Shown: positions 23,503 to 34,249, counted from the first letter of the stretch. The stretch is 64,000 nucleotides of DNA from Ischnura elegans (GCF_921293095.1 NC_060257.1:94663449-94727448); one strand, 5' to 3'. The notes: generated by a model from the sequence alone, not told the origin. Made by a program: numbers and translations.

Positions 23503-23530
23503 TTTCAGCGGGTTGACCCGCTATCGTCAG
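23503..23530 (-). ncRNA. Hammerhead-ribozyme-like core in Penelope terminal region
   Basis: Read on the minus strand the segment gives CTGACGA, one unpaired T, a six-pair stem AGCGGG/CCCGCT closed by TCAA, then GAAAC. This matches the hammerhead core CUGANGA - stem II - GAAA with the small offset that I recall from ribozymes in Penelope-like elements. The following bases could form a very short stem III (ACGTT/AACGT). Stem I is weak by eye, so activity is uncertain. Confidence 0.55.
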
Positions 23531-23647
23531 TGCTGAAGGTGAACTGCTGCAGGCGGATCCTCCAGAAGCTCTCCTTGGTGAAGTAGTGGGGGTGGAAGAA
23601 GGGGAAGGGGAGAGGGGGGGAAGGGAGGGTAGGGTTTCCTTTGACTA

Positions 23648-25137
23648 TTAGTGGGCAATGTTTAGCCCGGGCGTTTCAAACGCCTTTTCAACCCAAATAT
23701 GTGCCATTTCCCTCGTTCTCACCTCGATGATGGTTGCCTTTTCTGGCAGAATTTCAATGATGGTTAGGGAAAAACATTTATCGAAAGAACTATTGTGTGA
23801 GGCAGTGTGAATGGGGATGGGTTCATGAAAGGGGGGGGTTTTGCAGGAGTGCCTGTGGTTGTTCATTCGGATGGATATGGGTGTGGTGCATTCTCCTATG
23901 TAGTACGAGGGGCAAAAATTACAAAGCAGCTTGTAGACAACGTTGAAGGAAGTACAAGACGGTATGGAGGAGGATCTATTGATGACAGGTGAAGTGGTGG
24001 GGCGTAGCAGAGGGCAGCACTTGCAACGAGGGCGGTTGCATGGAGTAAGGGAGGAGAGTGGGGGGAGTGTGTGCCAGAGGAGGGGGCGGGTGGATTTTAA
24101 AATATTACCTAAGTTAGGTGCTCTTCTGTAGGCAATGGAGGGGCAGGATGGAAGAAGAGCAGCTGTGGTTTTGTTATTGCTGATGATGAGGTACAGATCT
24201 TTTAATATTTTTTTAATTTTTTGAGTGCCAGGGAAGAATGTGGTGGTGAGATTGAGTTTACTGGTTTGTACTTTTTTGGTGCGTGGGGTATATTGTTCGG
24301 AGGGAGAGAGTATTTTCTTTTTAAGTAGGGATTCTGGATACTCTCGTTTGAGGAGAGCATGGTGGAGGTTCTGTGTGGCTCTTTGAAGAGATGGTGAATT
24401 GTTGCAGATGCGATGGGCGCGGACTGAGAGGGAGTAGGGGATTGCGTGTTTGGTGTGAGGTGGATGGCAACTGGTGTAGTGCAGGTATAGTTCATGGTTG
24501 GTGGGTTTTTTGTGGATGGAGGTGCTGAAGATATTGTTTTCAAGGTGGATGTTTATGTCAAGGAAGGTAAGGGAGGAAGCAGAAATTGATGAAGTGAAAG
24601 AAACGGATGAGGTGGAGTTGAGGGATGCAATGAAAGTGTCAAGCGAATCACGCCCATGGGCCCATAGTAAAAAAATGTCGTCGATGAATCGGACCCACAG
24701 GAGAGGCTTGAGGGTTTGGGAATTTAGAAAGGAGCTTTCCAGGTGGCCCATGTAGAGGTTTGCATAGGCTGGGGCCATTCTGGTTCTCATCGGGACTCCT
24801 CACTTTGGCAGGTAGATGGTGTCGTTGAAATTGAAGGCGTTTTTGTTAAGAATTAGTTCAGTTAATTGGATGATGAAGTTGGTGGAGGGAGAGTGAGGCT
24901 GAGGGCGTTGGGCAAGAAAATAGTTGAGGGCATTGAGGCCTTCGTGGTGGGGAATAGAAGTATAGAGTGAAACGACGTCAATTGTCGCCATTAGGAGATT
25001 GGTACCAGTAGGGATAGGGGTTGAGTTAAGTATGCTTAGGAAATGATAGGAGTATTTTATGAAAGATGGAAGGGTGGTGACAAGAGGTTGCAAGTAGTGA
25101 TCTAGAAGGGCTGATATTCTTTCGGTTGGGGAATTGC
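23648..25137 (-). pseudogene. Penelope-like RT and GIY-YIG endonuclease gene
   Basis: The upstream piece (to about 24800) contains RT motifs such as LLMATIDVVSLYTSIPH. It ends at an in-frame stop (complement of TCA at 24800-24802). The main frame of 380 codons continues with MAPAYANLYMGHLE, the catalytic FIDDIFLLW box near residue 37 and TFLDINI. Its last third has the GIY-YIG nuclease: VVYKLLCNFCPSYYIGE, an arginine in SIRMNNHR, and a conserved glutamate region. Residues CNRPRCKCCPLL form the Cys-rich linker usual in this family. The gene copies itself by RT priming at the nuclease cut. Here one stop codon and the missing N-terminal part should abolish function. Confidence 0.85.
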
Positions 25138-25138
25138 G

Positions 25139-25384
25139 AAGGAAAAGTACACACTCACACGATAGCAGGAAAGAGACAGGAACATGCGTTTCGGCTCTGA
25201 TTTCTGGCTTTTTTCCATCTACCACAGCACCGTTGTCCTCGTCCTTTTTCTATTCCATGTTCCTATCCCTTTCTTTCCTTACCTGTGAATTTATTTGTAT
25301 GTTTGCGCTTAAGGCGCCGTGTGAATGAATGAAGTAGTGTATCGGCCATATTGGCTTATTTCACTTGGGCTCTGCGTGCCCCGA
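25139..25384. repeat. Rearranged pieces of the tRNA-headed repeat
   Basis: 25139-25195 is the reverse complement of 25385-25440. 25196-25345 is a direct copy of 25655-25803, and 25304-25382 is the reverse complement of the start of copy A (about 22868-22950). The patchwork sits exactly at the truncated 5' end of the Penelope-like element and probably records a complex insertion. Confidence 0.65.
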
Positions 25385-25803
25385 AACGCATGTTCCTGTC
25401 TCTTTCCTGCTATCGTGTGAGTGTGTACTTTTCCTTTCATCCTTGTGTCCTCGTCCATTCCTTCCGTTGGTGAGTGGTGCCCCAGTGCCATCTATTGGTT
25501 ACTCTGGTGGGCCATAGCAAAGGGAGTTTTCTGTGTATAAACCCCCGCCGAAATCATGGTAAATCTAAGCGTCCTGGTAGCGCAACTGGTAGAGCACCTG
25601 GCCGGCAACCAGGAGGTTCTGGGTTCGAGTCCCAGTCAGGCCGCATTTTTACCCTCTGATTTCTGGCTTTTTTCCATCTACCACAGCACCGTTGTCCTCG
25701 TCCTTTTTCTATTCTCTATTCCATGTTCCTATCCCTTTCTTTCCTTACCTGTGAATTTATTTGTATGTTTGCGCTTAAGGCGCCGTGTGAATGAATGAAG
25801 TAG
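25385..25803 (+). repeat. tRNA-headed SINE-like repeat, copy B
   Basis: A near-identical copy of 22970-23344 with the same order: GCATGTTCCTGTCTCTTTCC, middle block, tRNA-like head at 25571-25643, T/C-rich part. It extends further than copy A, with the block TTTGCGCTTAAGGCGCCGTG and TGAATGAATGAAGTAG at its end. The few differences from copy A suggest recent origin. Confidence 0.65.
25571..25643 (+). repeat. tRNA-like sequence (Ala GGC-like), copy B
   Basis: The same 73-nt tRNA-like segment as at 23165-23237, with no difference seen. It is part of the repeat and is not called as a functional gene. Confidence 0.7.
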
Positions 25804-25820
25804 TATATATATATTTATAT

Positions 25821-26102
25821 ATATATATCATAAAAAACCCTAGGATGGGCAGTATCAGAACACACAATAAAGAATAGAAACTCACACTCACTAGATAACT
25901 AAATTTTCGGTGGCATTACCACCTTCCTCGGAGTTAGGAAAAGACTGTCACAGTCTTTTCCTAACTCCGAGGAAGGTGGTAATGCCACCGAAAATTTAGT
26001 TATCTAGTGAGTGAGAGTTTCTATTCTTTATTGTGCGTTCTGATACTGCCCATCCTAGGGTTTTTTATGATATTTACCTCGCCGAGGAACATTTCGAAGT
26101 GT
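25821..26102. mobile_element. Foldback insertion F2 (retrozyme/Penelope-like)
   Basis: Arms at 25825-25947 and 25951-26073 are 123 nt long and almost perfect (about two mismatches) with a 3-nt centre. A tail of about 29 nt follows. Flanks 25804-25820 and 26103-26119 match over 17 bp with one mismatch, a possible target duplication in AT-rich sequence. The right arm contains CCGAGGA, an A, then GGTGG/CCACC and GAAAA, again close to a hammerhead core with one changed base. No coding region is present. Near-identical arms imply recent formation or gene conversion between arms. Confidence 0.75.
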
Positions 26103-26119
26103 TATATATGTATTTATAT

Positions 26120-26257
26120 TTCCACGTAATTTAATCGCATTTATAATAAATATACTGTTTCTTCGGCAATTCTGAAAAGAAACGTTCATACGAACTTCGT
26201 TATTACGAAACCCCGGTTTTTCGGTCCCGTGAACTTCGTAATAACGAGAGTCTACTG
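26120..26257 (-). mobile_element. Tigger/pogo-like terminal fragment
   Basis: Read on the minus strand it starts CAGTAGACTCTCGTTATTAC after TA (26258-26259) and repeats CGTTATTACGAA inside. This is the style of Tigger TIRs in this window, with its own sequence. No partner end was found on the left. Confidence 0.5.
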
Positions 26258-26259
26258 TA

Positions 26260-26761
26260 TTTTCTGACGGTGTATTTGGATGTATCATGATGTGCACCAC
26301 TCCTGCTGGCTGTTCTAAGGTTGGAGGGGGTACGGAGATGAAGCGAGGGGTGATAGTAAGATTTAGTCGGTCCGCTTGTAAGAACTAGGAATAGCTTTTT
26401 TGGGAGTGTCATCGGCACATCAAAAAGATGAGGAAAGATTTTGCTGATACGTGTCATTGGGGTATAGACTCCTTTGCCGAAATAAAAATGGATGAGGAAA
26501 CAGAAAGAATCAACCCATAACTTCCTCATTAATATCTTCTGAACTCAAGCCAATAACATATTTTTGCAATAATATGTGACCGAGTTAAAAAGTAATACAT
26601 AAAAACTGGAACTAGGTAATATTATTTGCAAGCAAACATCTCACAAGTAATCTTCATTTAGGCCATGTATCGCAGTTCTTACTACGACTATTGTGAGAAA
26701 ATCTGAAAATGATGTAAATTTTTACTGCAATAATATTTTTTCATTTGGTGCATAATAATAA
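26260..26761. other. Intronic gap
   Basis: No domain or repeat partner was recognised in this stretch. Confidence 0.4.
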
Positions 26762-26763
26762 TA

Positions 26764-28508
26764 CACCCATGTCTCGTATAGCGCAATTTCGATTAGCGCA
26801 ATTTCGATATAGCGCAAATACGTTCCTCGGGGAAACATTGCAACGCAGTGTAGCCTAATCAAAACTCTTGAACGCTCTCGTGATAAAACGTGAACTTGCG
26901 CGAAGTACAAACGAAATTTCTATCATTTTACGCATATTAATGTTATTGCTTGCCTCAAAGCTTCTTTTTTGTTTATATATTAATCGAAATCTATTGCTGT
27001 GCAATGGCCAAAAGTATTACTCGTCATTGGGTCCAGATAGCCGGCTTACCGAAGTAATTTATCTCGTCTCTTTAACAGAATGATAATAAATAATTTAGAT
27101 CGTTAATTAAGCGTGAGGCTAGTGGAAATGATTTTTTTTCAGCAATACGGTTTGAGACGTATTTTTGCCGTCATAGGTTATCGGGCGATTGACTTCCAGG
27201 TAGAGTGTCTACGCCGTCTACGCTGAAGCCTTCAAGGTCATCGGTATTCACGGGGGAGAAATGGAGCGGTGGCCGAGTTGCGCATGAATAGCATCAACAC
27301 ATATAAGGGTCCGCTATAGAGTCTCAAACACAATGGCTTCGTTCCCTCCCCGCAGTCTTAGGCCTTCTGCGTCTCAGGAATACAGTTCAGCAGTGGAAGG
27401 TGATTTAGATAGAGCCATACAGAGTAAAAACCAAGAGAATATGGCAAAAAATAGGAATGCGTGTAGAAAAATCAAGAATTTATCAATAAAAACTATAAAC
27501 CTAGAAGAGGAATTGAAAGAGGTCAATTGCTTTGAAAATGGAGAGCGTCAAAGCGATATTGCGTGGAAGTTTAAACGTACGATGCCTTATTCAGAATAAA
27601 GACGAAGTTAAAACATCAGTGACCTCAGCCGCACCAACTTCAACCAAGCGGTCTACACATACGGAAAGTTCATAGAGAATCAGTACAAAAAGACGGGAGT
27701 GGTAATCGCTCAGAGACATTTAGTGAAAGCTCCGGTTGGTTCCAGCATTTAAACGGCAAGCAGGTATTTTCAGTGCGGCGATATCAGGTGAATATGCAAG
27801 TGTTGATAGCGCAGTCACCGCAACATTTTCTGATGAACTCCAAGCTGTGATTGAAAGTGGCTCCTTTCCCCCTCAACTAGTTTTTAGTGTTGACGAGACG
27901 ATATTGTTTTGGAAAAGAATGCAATCTCGTTCATTCATTTTCAGGGAAGGAAAACCTGGGTCAGGTTTCAAGGCATTTAAAGACTGTTTCACGTAGCTGC
28001 TAATGACTCGGAGGACTTCAAATTAAAATTATTTATCATTCATAAACTCCGCTAGCTATGAAATGGCATTCAAAGTAGCATTTTCCTGTCATTTCGATGA
28101 GCGACAAAAGGGCCTGGGTGACACAATAGTTGTTTTTAGACTAGTTTGAAAAATCGTCAACTGCCGGCAACGCATTACGATCCCCTGAGATAGCAGATGT
28201 TAGCCCACCCGCACGACAGGAGGGAATTTCAAAAGCACGTAAGAATTTTTTTTAACGTGAATAAAAGTCTTTGAATGCGTGCATACTATCTTTAAAGATG
28301 TTTTAAACTATAAAAGTTTATATAAATAATGTTTTCTAAGGCTTTTTATGGGAATATAGATGTTTTAGAGGAAATTCAATACCCAAGACCTATCCTACCA
28401 GGAACGCATCCCTATCTTCCCAATGATAAAACGCTCTCGTATAACGCAAATTCGTATAGCGCAAAGACCCCGAGGAACGCATCCCTTGCGCTATACGAGA
28501 CATGGGTG
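26764..28508 (+). mobile_element. Tigger element T3 with broken transposase
   Basis: Both ends read inward start CACCCATGTCTCGTATAGCG, a 23-bp perfect TIR when extended by CAA, with further ATAGCGCAA-type subterminal repeats. TA lies outside each end (26762-26763 and 28509-28510). The 1745-bp unit contains two pieces of a pogo/Tigger transposase on the plus strand (27333-27599 and 27736-27996). The C-terminal half of the transposase is missing, so this copy is non-autonomous. Confidence 0.85.
27333..27996 (+). pseudogene. Tigger/pogo transposase remnant
   Basis: The first frame (88 codons) has a helix-turn-helix of the psq/CENP-B type: NLEEELKEVNCFENGERQSD followed by IAWKFKR. The second (from 27736) contains QLVFSVDETILFWKRM, where the Asp of VDET is the first catalytic residue of the DDE nuclease, then FKAFKDCFT. 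The CENP-B-type middle domain is degraded and the frames are joined only through stops. The second Asp block and the C-terminal part are absent. The protein would have cut at TA targets and bound the TIRs. Confidence 0.8.
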
Positions 28509-28607
28509 TAAGTTGAGTCCTCGTTTAACGGCACTTACCGTTCCTGAAAAATGTGACGATAAACAAAATGATGTTAATCGAAGCATAATATGTATCCCAT
28601 AATCATA

Positions 28608-31112
28608 ATCATAATTTATTCAACATTAAACATAATACAATGTAATAGTCTTCGTCAAAGAAAAACTAAAGCTAGAATATACAATTTAGAGTATTGCTCT
28701 CCAGAAATTCATTGAGTGAATAGAAAGCTTGTGTCACTATCCACGAGTGAAGAACACCTTTAAACTTTCTTAAAGTACAATTTCTTGCCTCTTGAGGTAA
28801 GTGGTTGAACATGCAAAGTTTAACATGGTCAAAAGAATTTTTTGTAGTTGACAGCCTACAGTGGGGCTGTAACAGATTATTTTTGAGCCTTGTGTTGTAA
28901 TGGTGGACATCAGCACCAGTTTTATGGCTGTCAAAGTTCACTTTTACATTATTTCTACAAAACATTGAATATTAAACATTTAAATATATATATAGACCGT
29001 ACAATGTCATAATCCCTTGCTGCCTGAATAGTGGTTTGCAGTGTTTCCTTACGTTAGAATTGGTAATAATCCTACTGGCTCTTTTCTGTAAAATGAATAA
29101 CTCTTTAGAGGAGGAAGAATGGCCCCAAACCTCAATGCCATAGGAGAGGTGGCAGTGAAAAATGGCAAAGTAAACTGCTCGAAGATGTTCGGCAGGAATG
29201 ATTGTTTTCAGTTTTCTAAGGAGGAATATGGCTTTTGATAACTTAGCAGTTGTAGAGGATGTATGACAATCCCATATTAGTCTGCAGTCAAGGTCAAAGC
29301 CCAGTAGCTTTAAATTTCTAGTGTGGTACAGAGTAGGGCTTAAGGAGAACACCATTTGTCGGGTTTTATTTGCGTTGAAGGCAAGCCTGTTCGCTGAGAA
29401 CCATTCTTCGGCCACTGAAAGGATAACATCCGAAGGATAGGTGGGGTCATTTAGGTCATGTATCAGAGTAGTGTCGTCAGCATATAATACTGACGTGCAA
29501 GGAAGATGGTGTGGGAGATCATTTATCAAAATTAAAAATAAAAGAGGACCGAGGACTGATCCTTGTGGTATACCATGTGTTACGTTAACAGGGGCAGACA
29601 GTGAATTATTCACTTGAACACATTGTGAGCGGATTGTTAAGTAGGACTCCATGAGTTTTAATTCAGTATTGTTGATACCATAATATTGTAATTTTCTAAG
29701 GAGTAGTGGATGGGAAACACAATCAAAAGCTTTAGAAAGGTCACAAGCTGTTAGAGAGGATCTATTTTCAAAAGCCTCCAGTAAGTTGTCGACCACATAT
29801 TTGATGGCAGAAGATGTAGAACGACCTGACGAAAGCCATATTGAGAGGGTGTAAATAGATTATTATCGTGAAAATGATTGTAGAGCTGAAATTTAATGAC
29901 TTTTTCAATTATCTTACCAAAAACAGGAATGATAGAAATTGGGCGGTAATTTGCTGGTGAGGTTCTATCACCTTTTTTATGAATAGGGACTATTTTCGAT
30001 ATCTTGAGTTTTTTTGGGAATGAGCCTGACTGAAAGCAAGTATTGCAGATTATTGCAAGGGGTTCACTGAGTACATCTGCTAATTGTATGATAAGGTTGG
30101 CAGATAATCCATAAATGTCGGTGCAGTTTGATTTTCTGAAGCTTTTGATAGTTTTAAAAATGTCAGTGGGAGTAACCCACTGCCATTTGAATGCAGGTGC
30201 GGTTACAGGGAGTTCTCTAAGAAGGTCAGTGGCATCAGCAGATGGGCTCTTTAAAGAGGAGATGATGAGATTGATTGAGTCAATGAAATGCTTGTTCAGG
30301 CTTTCAGAACAGAAAGGGAGTTCTGAATTGAGATGTTTAGAGCCAGTTTCAGAATTAATAACTTTCCAGGCTGCCTTTACTTTATTGTCAGCCTTATTAA
30401 TTAGAGTACCATTTGCCATAATTTTTGACTGATTTATTTTATTTATGTACTCCTTCTTATGAAGAAGCCAGGCCTTCTTGTCCTCAATATTGCGAGAGTG
30501 ACTATATTTGGAGTGAAGTTGGATTACTACAGATCGTAAATGAGATAATTCCTTAGTAAACCACTTATTACTGGGCTTTTTACCTTTAGTTTTGAACATA
30601 AGTCTTTTGGGGGAACAGTTTTCAAAGAGCAATATGAAATTCTCAAAAAAACAAGTGAAGTTATCATTGCCATTTTGATATTGAAGGAGCGAAAACCAGG
30701 TGACATTGGACAATAGAGATTTTTAAATTTTCACCACCAATCGGAGAAATATGCCGAGTAAATGTAGGAAGATGGGTCTTACATACGGGTTCAGAAACTC
30801 TTCTTTCAGTGGTAAATCTGAAGTCCAAGGCTAGGTGATCTGACAACCCTAAGTCAGTCACGTTGACATTATTAGAAGAGGCAGGTAAGCTTGTGATTAT
30901 ATTGTCAAGGCAAGAGCTGGCTCTTGTGGGCTCTCTGTTTGCACAGTGCAAATTGAAGGACATGAGCAGAGCAATGAGGGAGTTTGTCTCTCTTGTGTCA
31001 AATCGAATATCGACATTTAGGTCACCACATACAATTATAACCTTACCAAACTTATAGAGAGTAACTATATGCATAAGAAACAATGTAAAAAGTGAATATC
31101 GGCTCCTAGACC
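28608..31112 (-). mobile_element. CR1/L2-like LINE, 5'-truncated
   Basis: The element is on the minus strand. Its 3' end carries AATAAATTATG followed by ATTATG repeats near 28608, a short tandem tail typical of CR1-group LINEs. The sequence covers most of the endonuclease, the linker, the whole reverse transcriptase and the C-terminal part. The 5' end stops inside the endonuclease. It lies within the Tigger-like element T4. Confidence 0.85.
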
Positions 31113-31116
31113 TCAC
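28672..31116 (-). pseudogene. LINE ORF2 (endonuclease and reverse transcriptase), frameshifted
   Basis: Four overlapping or adjacent minus-strand frames together make one polyprotein. 31116-30664 has the endonuclease motifs VIIVCGDLNVDI and LGLSDHLALDF. 30713-29751 has the linker and RT start (SKIVPIHKKGDRTSPANYRP, SQYGF). 29796-28972 has LSKAFDCVSHPLLLRKL, GIPQGSVLGPLLFLI, and the catalytic VLYADDTTLI box. 28965-28672 is the C-terminal end. A shift near 29790 and another near 30690 break the frame, and there is a stop near 28970. The catalytic Asp pair is intact. Confidence 0.85.
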
Positions 31117-31713
31117 AATTCCTATGCGAAAAAATTTTAGCGTTTAATATCTGGGCATTTTTTACAATGGGAATGCCAAGCTATGGCATAAATACGAGTT
31201 CCTGTCTTCATCGACGACAATAGCAGCGCTGACGTAAATCGTTCTCCATTGTTGTATCTTCCCTCATTTGCTTTTCGGCTTCGCTATGGTGGTCGCCTGG
31301 GCGAGAGTTGCCTGGGCATCATCATCGCTTAAACATCGTCGCAGTTACAGGAACCAAAATTATTGTGAACACGGCAAAAAAAGTGACGACAAAAACTCCG
31401 AGTTCTACACGGAAAAATTCCTTGAAATCACTTTTTAGGTTCCTGAAAACCATTATGTCAAGTAAAACCTTAGCACCTACCTAAGAATTCATTTAGCAGG
31501 AAATTTGCTAATACCGTAATCGCAATTAACAATAAACACACCGTTTTACACTTCGTTTAGGGCGCCTTCACACTACGCTGCTGAGCAGCGCCAAAAAATG
31601 TAGTAGCTCGGCAGTGCGTTTGCTGCGGGACTGCTCAGCAGCGTAGTACCGCCGCAGAGCAGCGCCGCAGCAAATTATTCTAGGTTGGACTTCAGTGTTT
31701 GTCCAGTGTCGTA

Positions 31714-32018
31714 ATGGACGTTGACCAAGATGTGTTGCTCCTTGCACTGCTGATAACCACCGACGAAAGAGAACGAAAAAACAGAAGACGCGAAGATGGT
31801 GGGTTCGTGATATCCTCTCGTCGCGAGTGGAAAAGGGGCTTCACCATACCTTGCACAAGGACCTAGAAGAAGACGAAGAAATTTTTTTCGCGTTTTTCCA
31901 GTTGAGGAGAACAACTTTCCAGGAACTCTTGGAGCGCGTTGGGCCAAATCTGAAAAAAGAAGACACCACATTCCGAATCTCCATTACTCCAGAGGAAAGA
32001 CTCGCCGTGACTTTGAGG
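31714..32018 (+). pseudogene. Harbinger transposase exon 1
   Basis: After an ATG at 31714 and a probable one-base shift near 31750, the exon encodes RRWWVRDILSSRVEKGLHHT, then DLEEDEEIFFAFFQLRRTTF and ITPEERLAVTLR. This is the conserved N-terminal part of animal Harbinger nucleases. It ends at a GTAATA donor at 32019. Joined to the acceptor at 37080 it reads TLRYLGTG, the usual family continuation, which supports the intron. The intron contains the minus-strand MADF exon 2. Confidence 0.75.
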
Positions 32019-32419
32019 TAATAAAAACAAAATTTTATTCAATTTTTTAATTTTTGGAATTACAATTTTTTGAGGTATACAAAAATTACTAAGAGGGATC
32101 CCAAAACCTGAGGTATAAAAATGCTCAAAGAATTCGTTATACTTAAAAAGTAAAGGTATTGCCTTCGAGAATCAGAATTACAGTAGAATATCTGGTAGCT
32201 CTGCTCTTATTGGGTAATATTTTAACACGTATACATGTAAAGAATACAAATTATTTATGCATAGTCCGTGCATTTAGCTGAAATCGTTGTCAGATATCAC
32301 ACTTTCCGGTGAATTAGCTGTAGAATTATTTGACATCTGTAGAGGACTTTGTGCTTGCGACACTGTTTTGCAATCTATGGGTACAGGGACGGCAACGGTG
32401 ACATTTCTATCAACGTTGT

Positions 32420-33041
32420 TCATGATTGACTGCGTTGAACAGGGCTGCTGTTGACTACTGTTGTTGTGAGAGTGGGAAGTAGTCTGATGTCCACTGTATT
32501 GAGAGTAGGCATTAGATGGATACGGTGTAGATATGTTTGATGGTGGAAGGTGTTCGAATGTTGTGGATGGAGCTCTCGCAGTCTTGCATTTGAAATAATG
32601 GACATAAATATTGATTTTACTTCCAGCTTTACATGCTCTGGCAGTTTTTTCAATTCTGGGACTAGAGACAAGATGAACAGACGATCCTTGTCATTGAGAT
32701 CCTGCTGTTTCTGCATGGATTGGTTTTTTAATGTGTGAAGAAGTAGATCATCTGAATCTGATATTTTGTTTGGTGGATTGTTTTTGCGCCTTTGAATTGG
32801 AGCTTCAACTTCACGTGTATGTGGGGTGCATGATTGGTCCTGCGATGAATCGCTAACTTCGTTGTCGAGGCTGCTGTCCGTAATTTTTATGGTGGTTTGC
32901 AGAAACTTAAGCTGTTCAAAATAGATGTATGATTTACATCCCACGGCTCCACTTCCCGAACGCGTCTCTTGTTTTCTTTTCGCGACTTCCCTGGAGAAAG
33001 AGTCTCGCAGGTGCTTCCATTTTCGTTGGAGCGCTGAAGCT
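32420..33041 (-). CDS. Harbinger MADF-protein exon 2
   Basis: On the minus strand a TTTATTTTTCAG acceptor precedes the frame. It begins ASALQRKWKHLRDSFSREVA and continues GCKSYIYFEQLKF, the second half of a MADF domain. An acidic, Ser-rich linker and the BESS-like segment DKDRLFILSLVPELKKLP with EVKSIFMSII follow, then a His/Thr-rich tail ending at 32420. MADF-BESS proteins of this type assist Harbinger transposase in nuclear import and TIR binding. The exon itself is open. The acceptor lies about 20 bp from the edge of the inserted piggyBac. Confidence 0.75.
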
Positions 33042-33075
33042 GAAAAATAAACAGTCGATTAACACGTTCAGGGTG

Positions 33076-33185
33076 GCATGACCCACCGGTGGGTCATGGC
33101 TGGCCTATCCCCGTGGGCGGCATGACCTACCGGTGGGTCATGCGTTTCTAAGCTCTATGGGCGGCATGACCCACCGGTGGTCACG
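33076..33185. repeat. Three palindromic subterminal repeats of the piggyBac element
   Basis: CATGACCCACCGGTGGGTCA appears at 33078-33097, with near copies at 33121-33142 and 33163-33185, separated by CCCGTGGGCGG-type spacers. Each is self-complementary around CCGGTGG. Such sites are candidate transposase binding sites. Confidence 0.7.
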
Positions 33186-34249
33186 TTTCCCATGCGAATT
33201 AAAGGAGCTTCTGGCCACGTACGCCCATGAGGACGGACTTATTACGTTCTTCATCGCCCATCAAGGTGTTTTTAGTAAACTTTTTACTGATGCCAAACCG
33301 AACTTTTTGCCTAGAGAAAGATAGCAAGTAAAATGACGGGCAATGATGTAAAGATTCAGTATTTGATGTTGTATTTGCATTTGTGCGTGAAATATTTTCA
33401 ATATTTGTTTAACTAATCGGAAAGATATTCAAATGAACTCGATCATCGGTAATCAACTTCCATAATTTTATGAAATACGTAATTCTTGCATTGCGGGTTG
33501 CCTATCTGTCGATTATAGGGTTTTTAAAAAATTCTAGTTGTGTTGCGTACGAAGTCCTCATTCATATCAATTCCATAGGCAGTTTTATGAAGTTTATTCA
33601 GTAATAAAAAAAATAAAGAATATTGCAGTCATATTGAAGGTAGACGAGAGCTACATATAGTTGATTCGTTATTGAGCCATTATTTTCTATGACACGGCAA
33701 TCTCTAGACGTAAATTTTATGTTTTGCATCGTCTATATCGAAATATAAATCAAGTGGGTTTGGCTTTATTTACATTTTACGACGAAGATAGGTTAACTAA
33801 AATATTCCTACTATTTACGTGGCATTATGCATCGCTAGAAATGCTTTTTCCGTTTTCAATAAGACTGTAAGATGGCCCTACATGGACGATTACCTTCCTT
33901 GATTACACGTTGAAATACTACTACACTCACCGTTTCAATTACATGGGTTTCACATATCGTAGATGTTCCACTTCCGTAGGTATTTAGAGGGTAGCACACA
34001 CCGGAAAATTATTTAGATCGAAAACAAAAATGGAGAAAACATTTCAAAACTATAATAAATGTCATTTTCAGTTTGGATATCCTAATTGGGTCAATGGAAA
34101 CAATTTTCTAAATGGGGAATACAAATGAGCACAACGAAAATTTGCCGAATCTCAAATATAATTTCAAACTATTTTCAATATAATCATTTATTTACATTAT
34201 TTTCGACATATTCACTTATTTTCTTTGACAATGTCAATGGTGAATTTTG

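Larger units (their letters stand above)
23345..25138 (-). mobile_element. Penelope-like retroelement, 5'-truncated
   Basis: On the minus strand the element carries the C-terminal half of a reverse transcriptase followed by a GIY-YIG endonuclease, the diagnostic order of Penelope-like elements. A terminal region of about 250 bp includes a hammerhead-core-like motif (23503-23530). The coding part begins abruptly near 25138, next to an inverted piece of the flanking repeat, so the 5' RT region is lost. Both sides carry copies of the tRNA-headed repeat. The end at 23345-23390 is a TATATA-rich junction. Confidence 0.85.

Noticed and set aside
23807-24755. Plus-strand genes opposite the Penelope-like frame
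   Set aside because: Antisense shadows. The minus strand has the RT and GIY-YIG motifs.
25804-26119. Simple TA microsatellite as the cause of the flanking similarity of foldback F2
   Set aside because: The 17-bp match contains a TTTATAT asymmetry on both sides, so a true duplication is favoured, although low complexity keeps this uncertain.
33076-33185. CRISPR-like or satellite array
   Set aside because: Only three palindromic copies next to a piggyBac end, so they are subterminal repeats.
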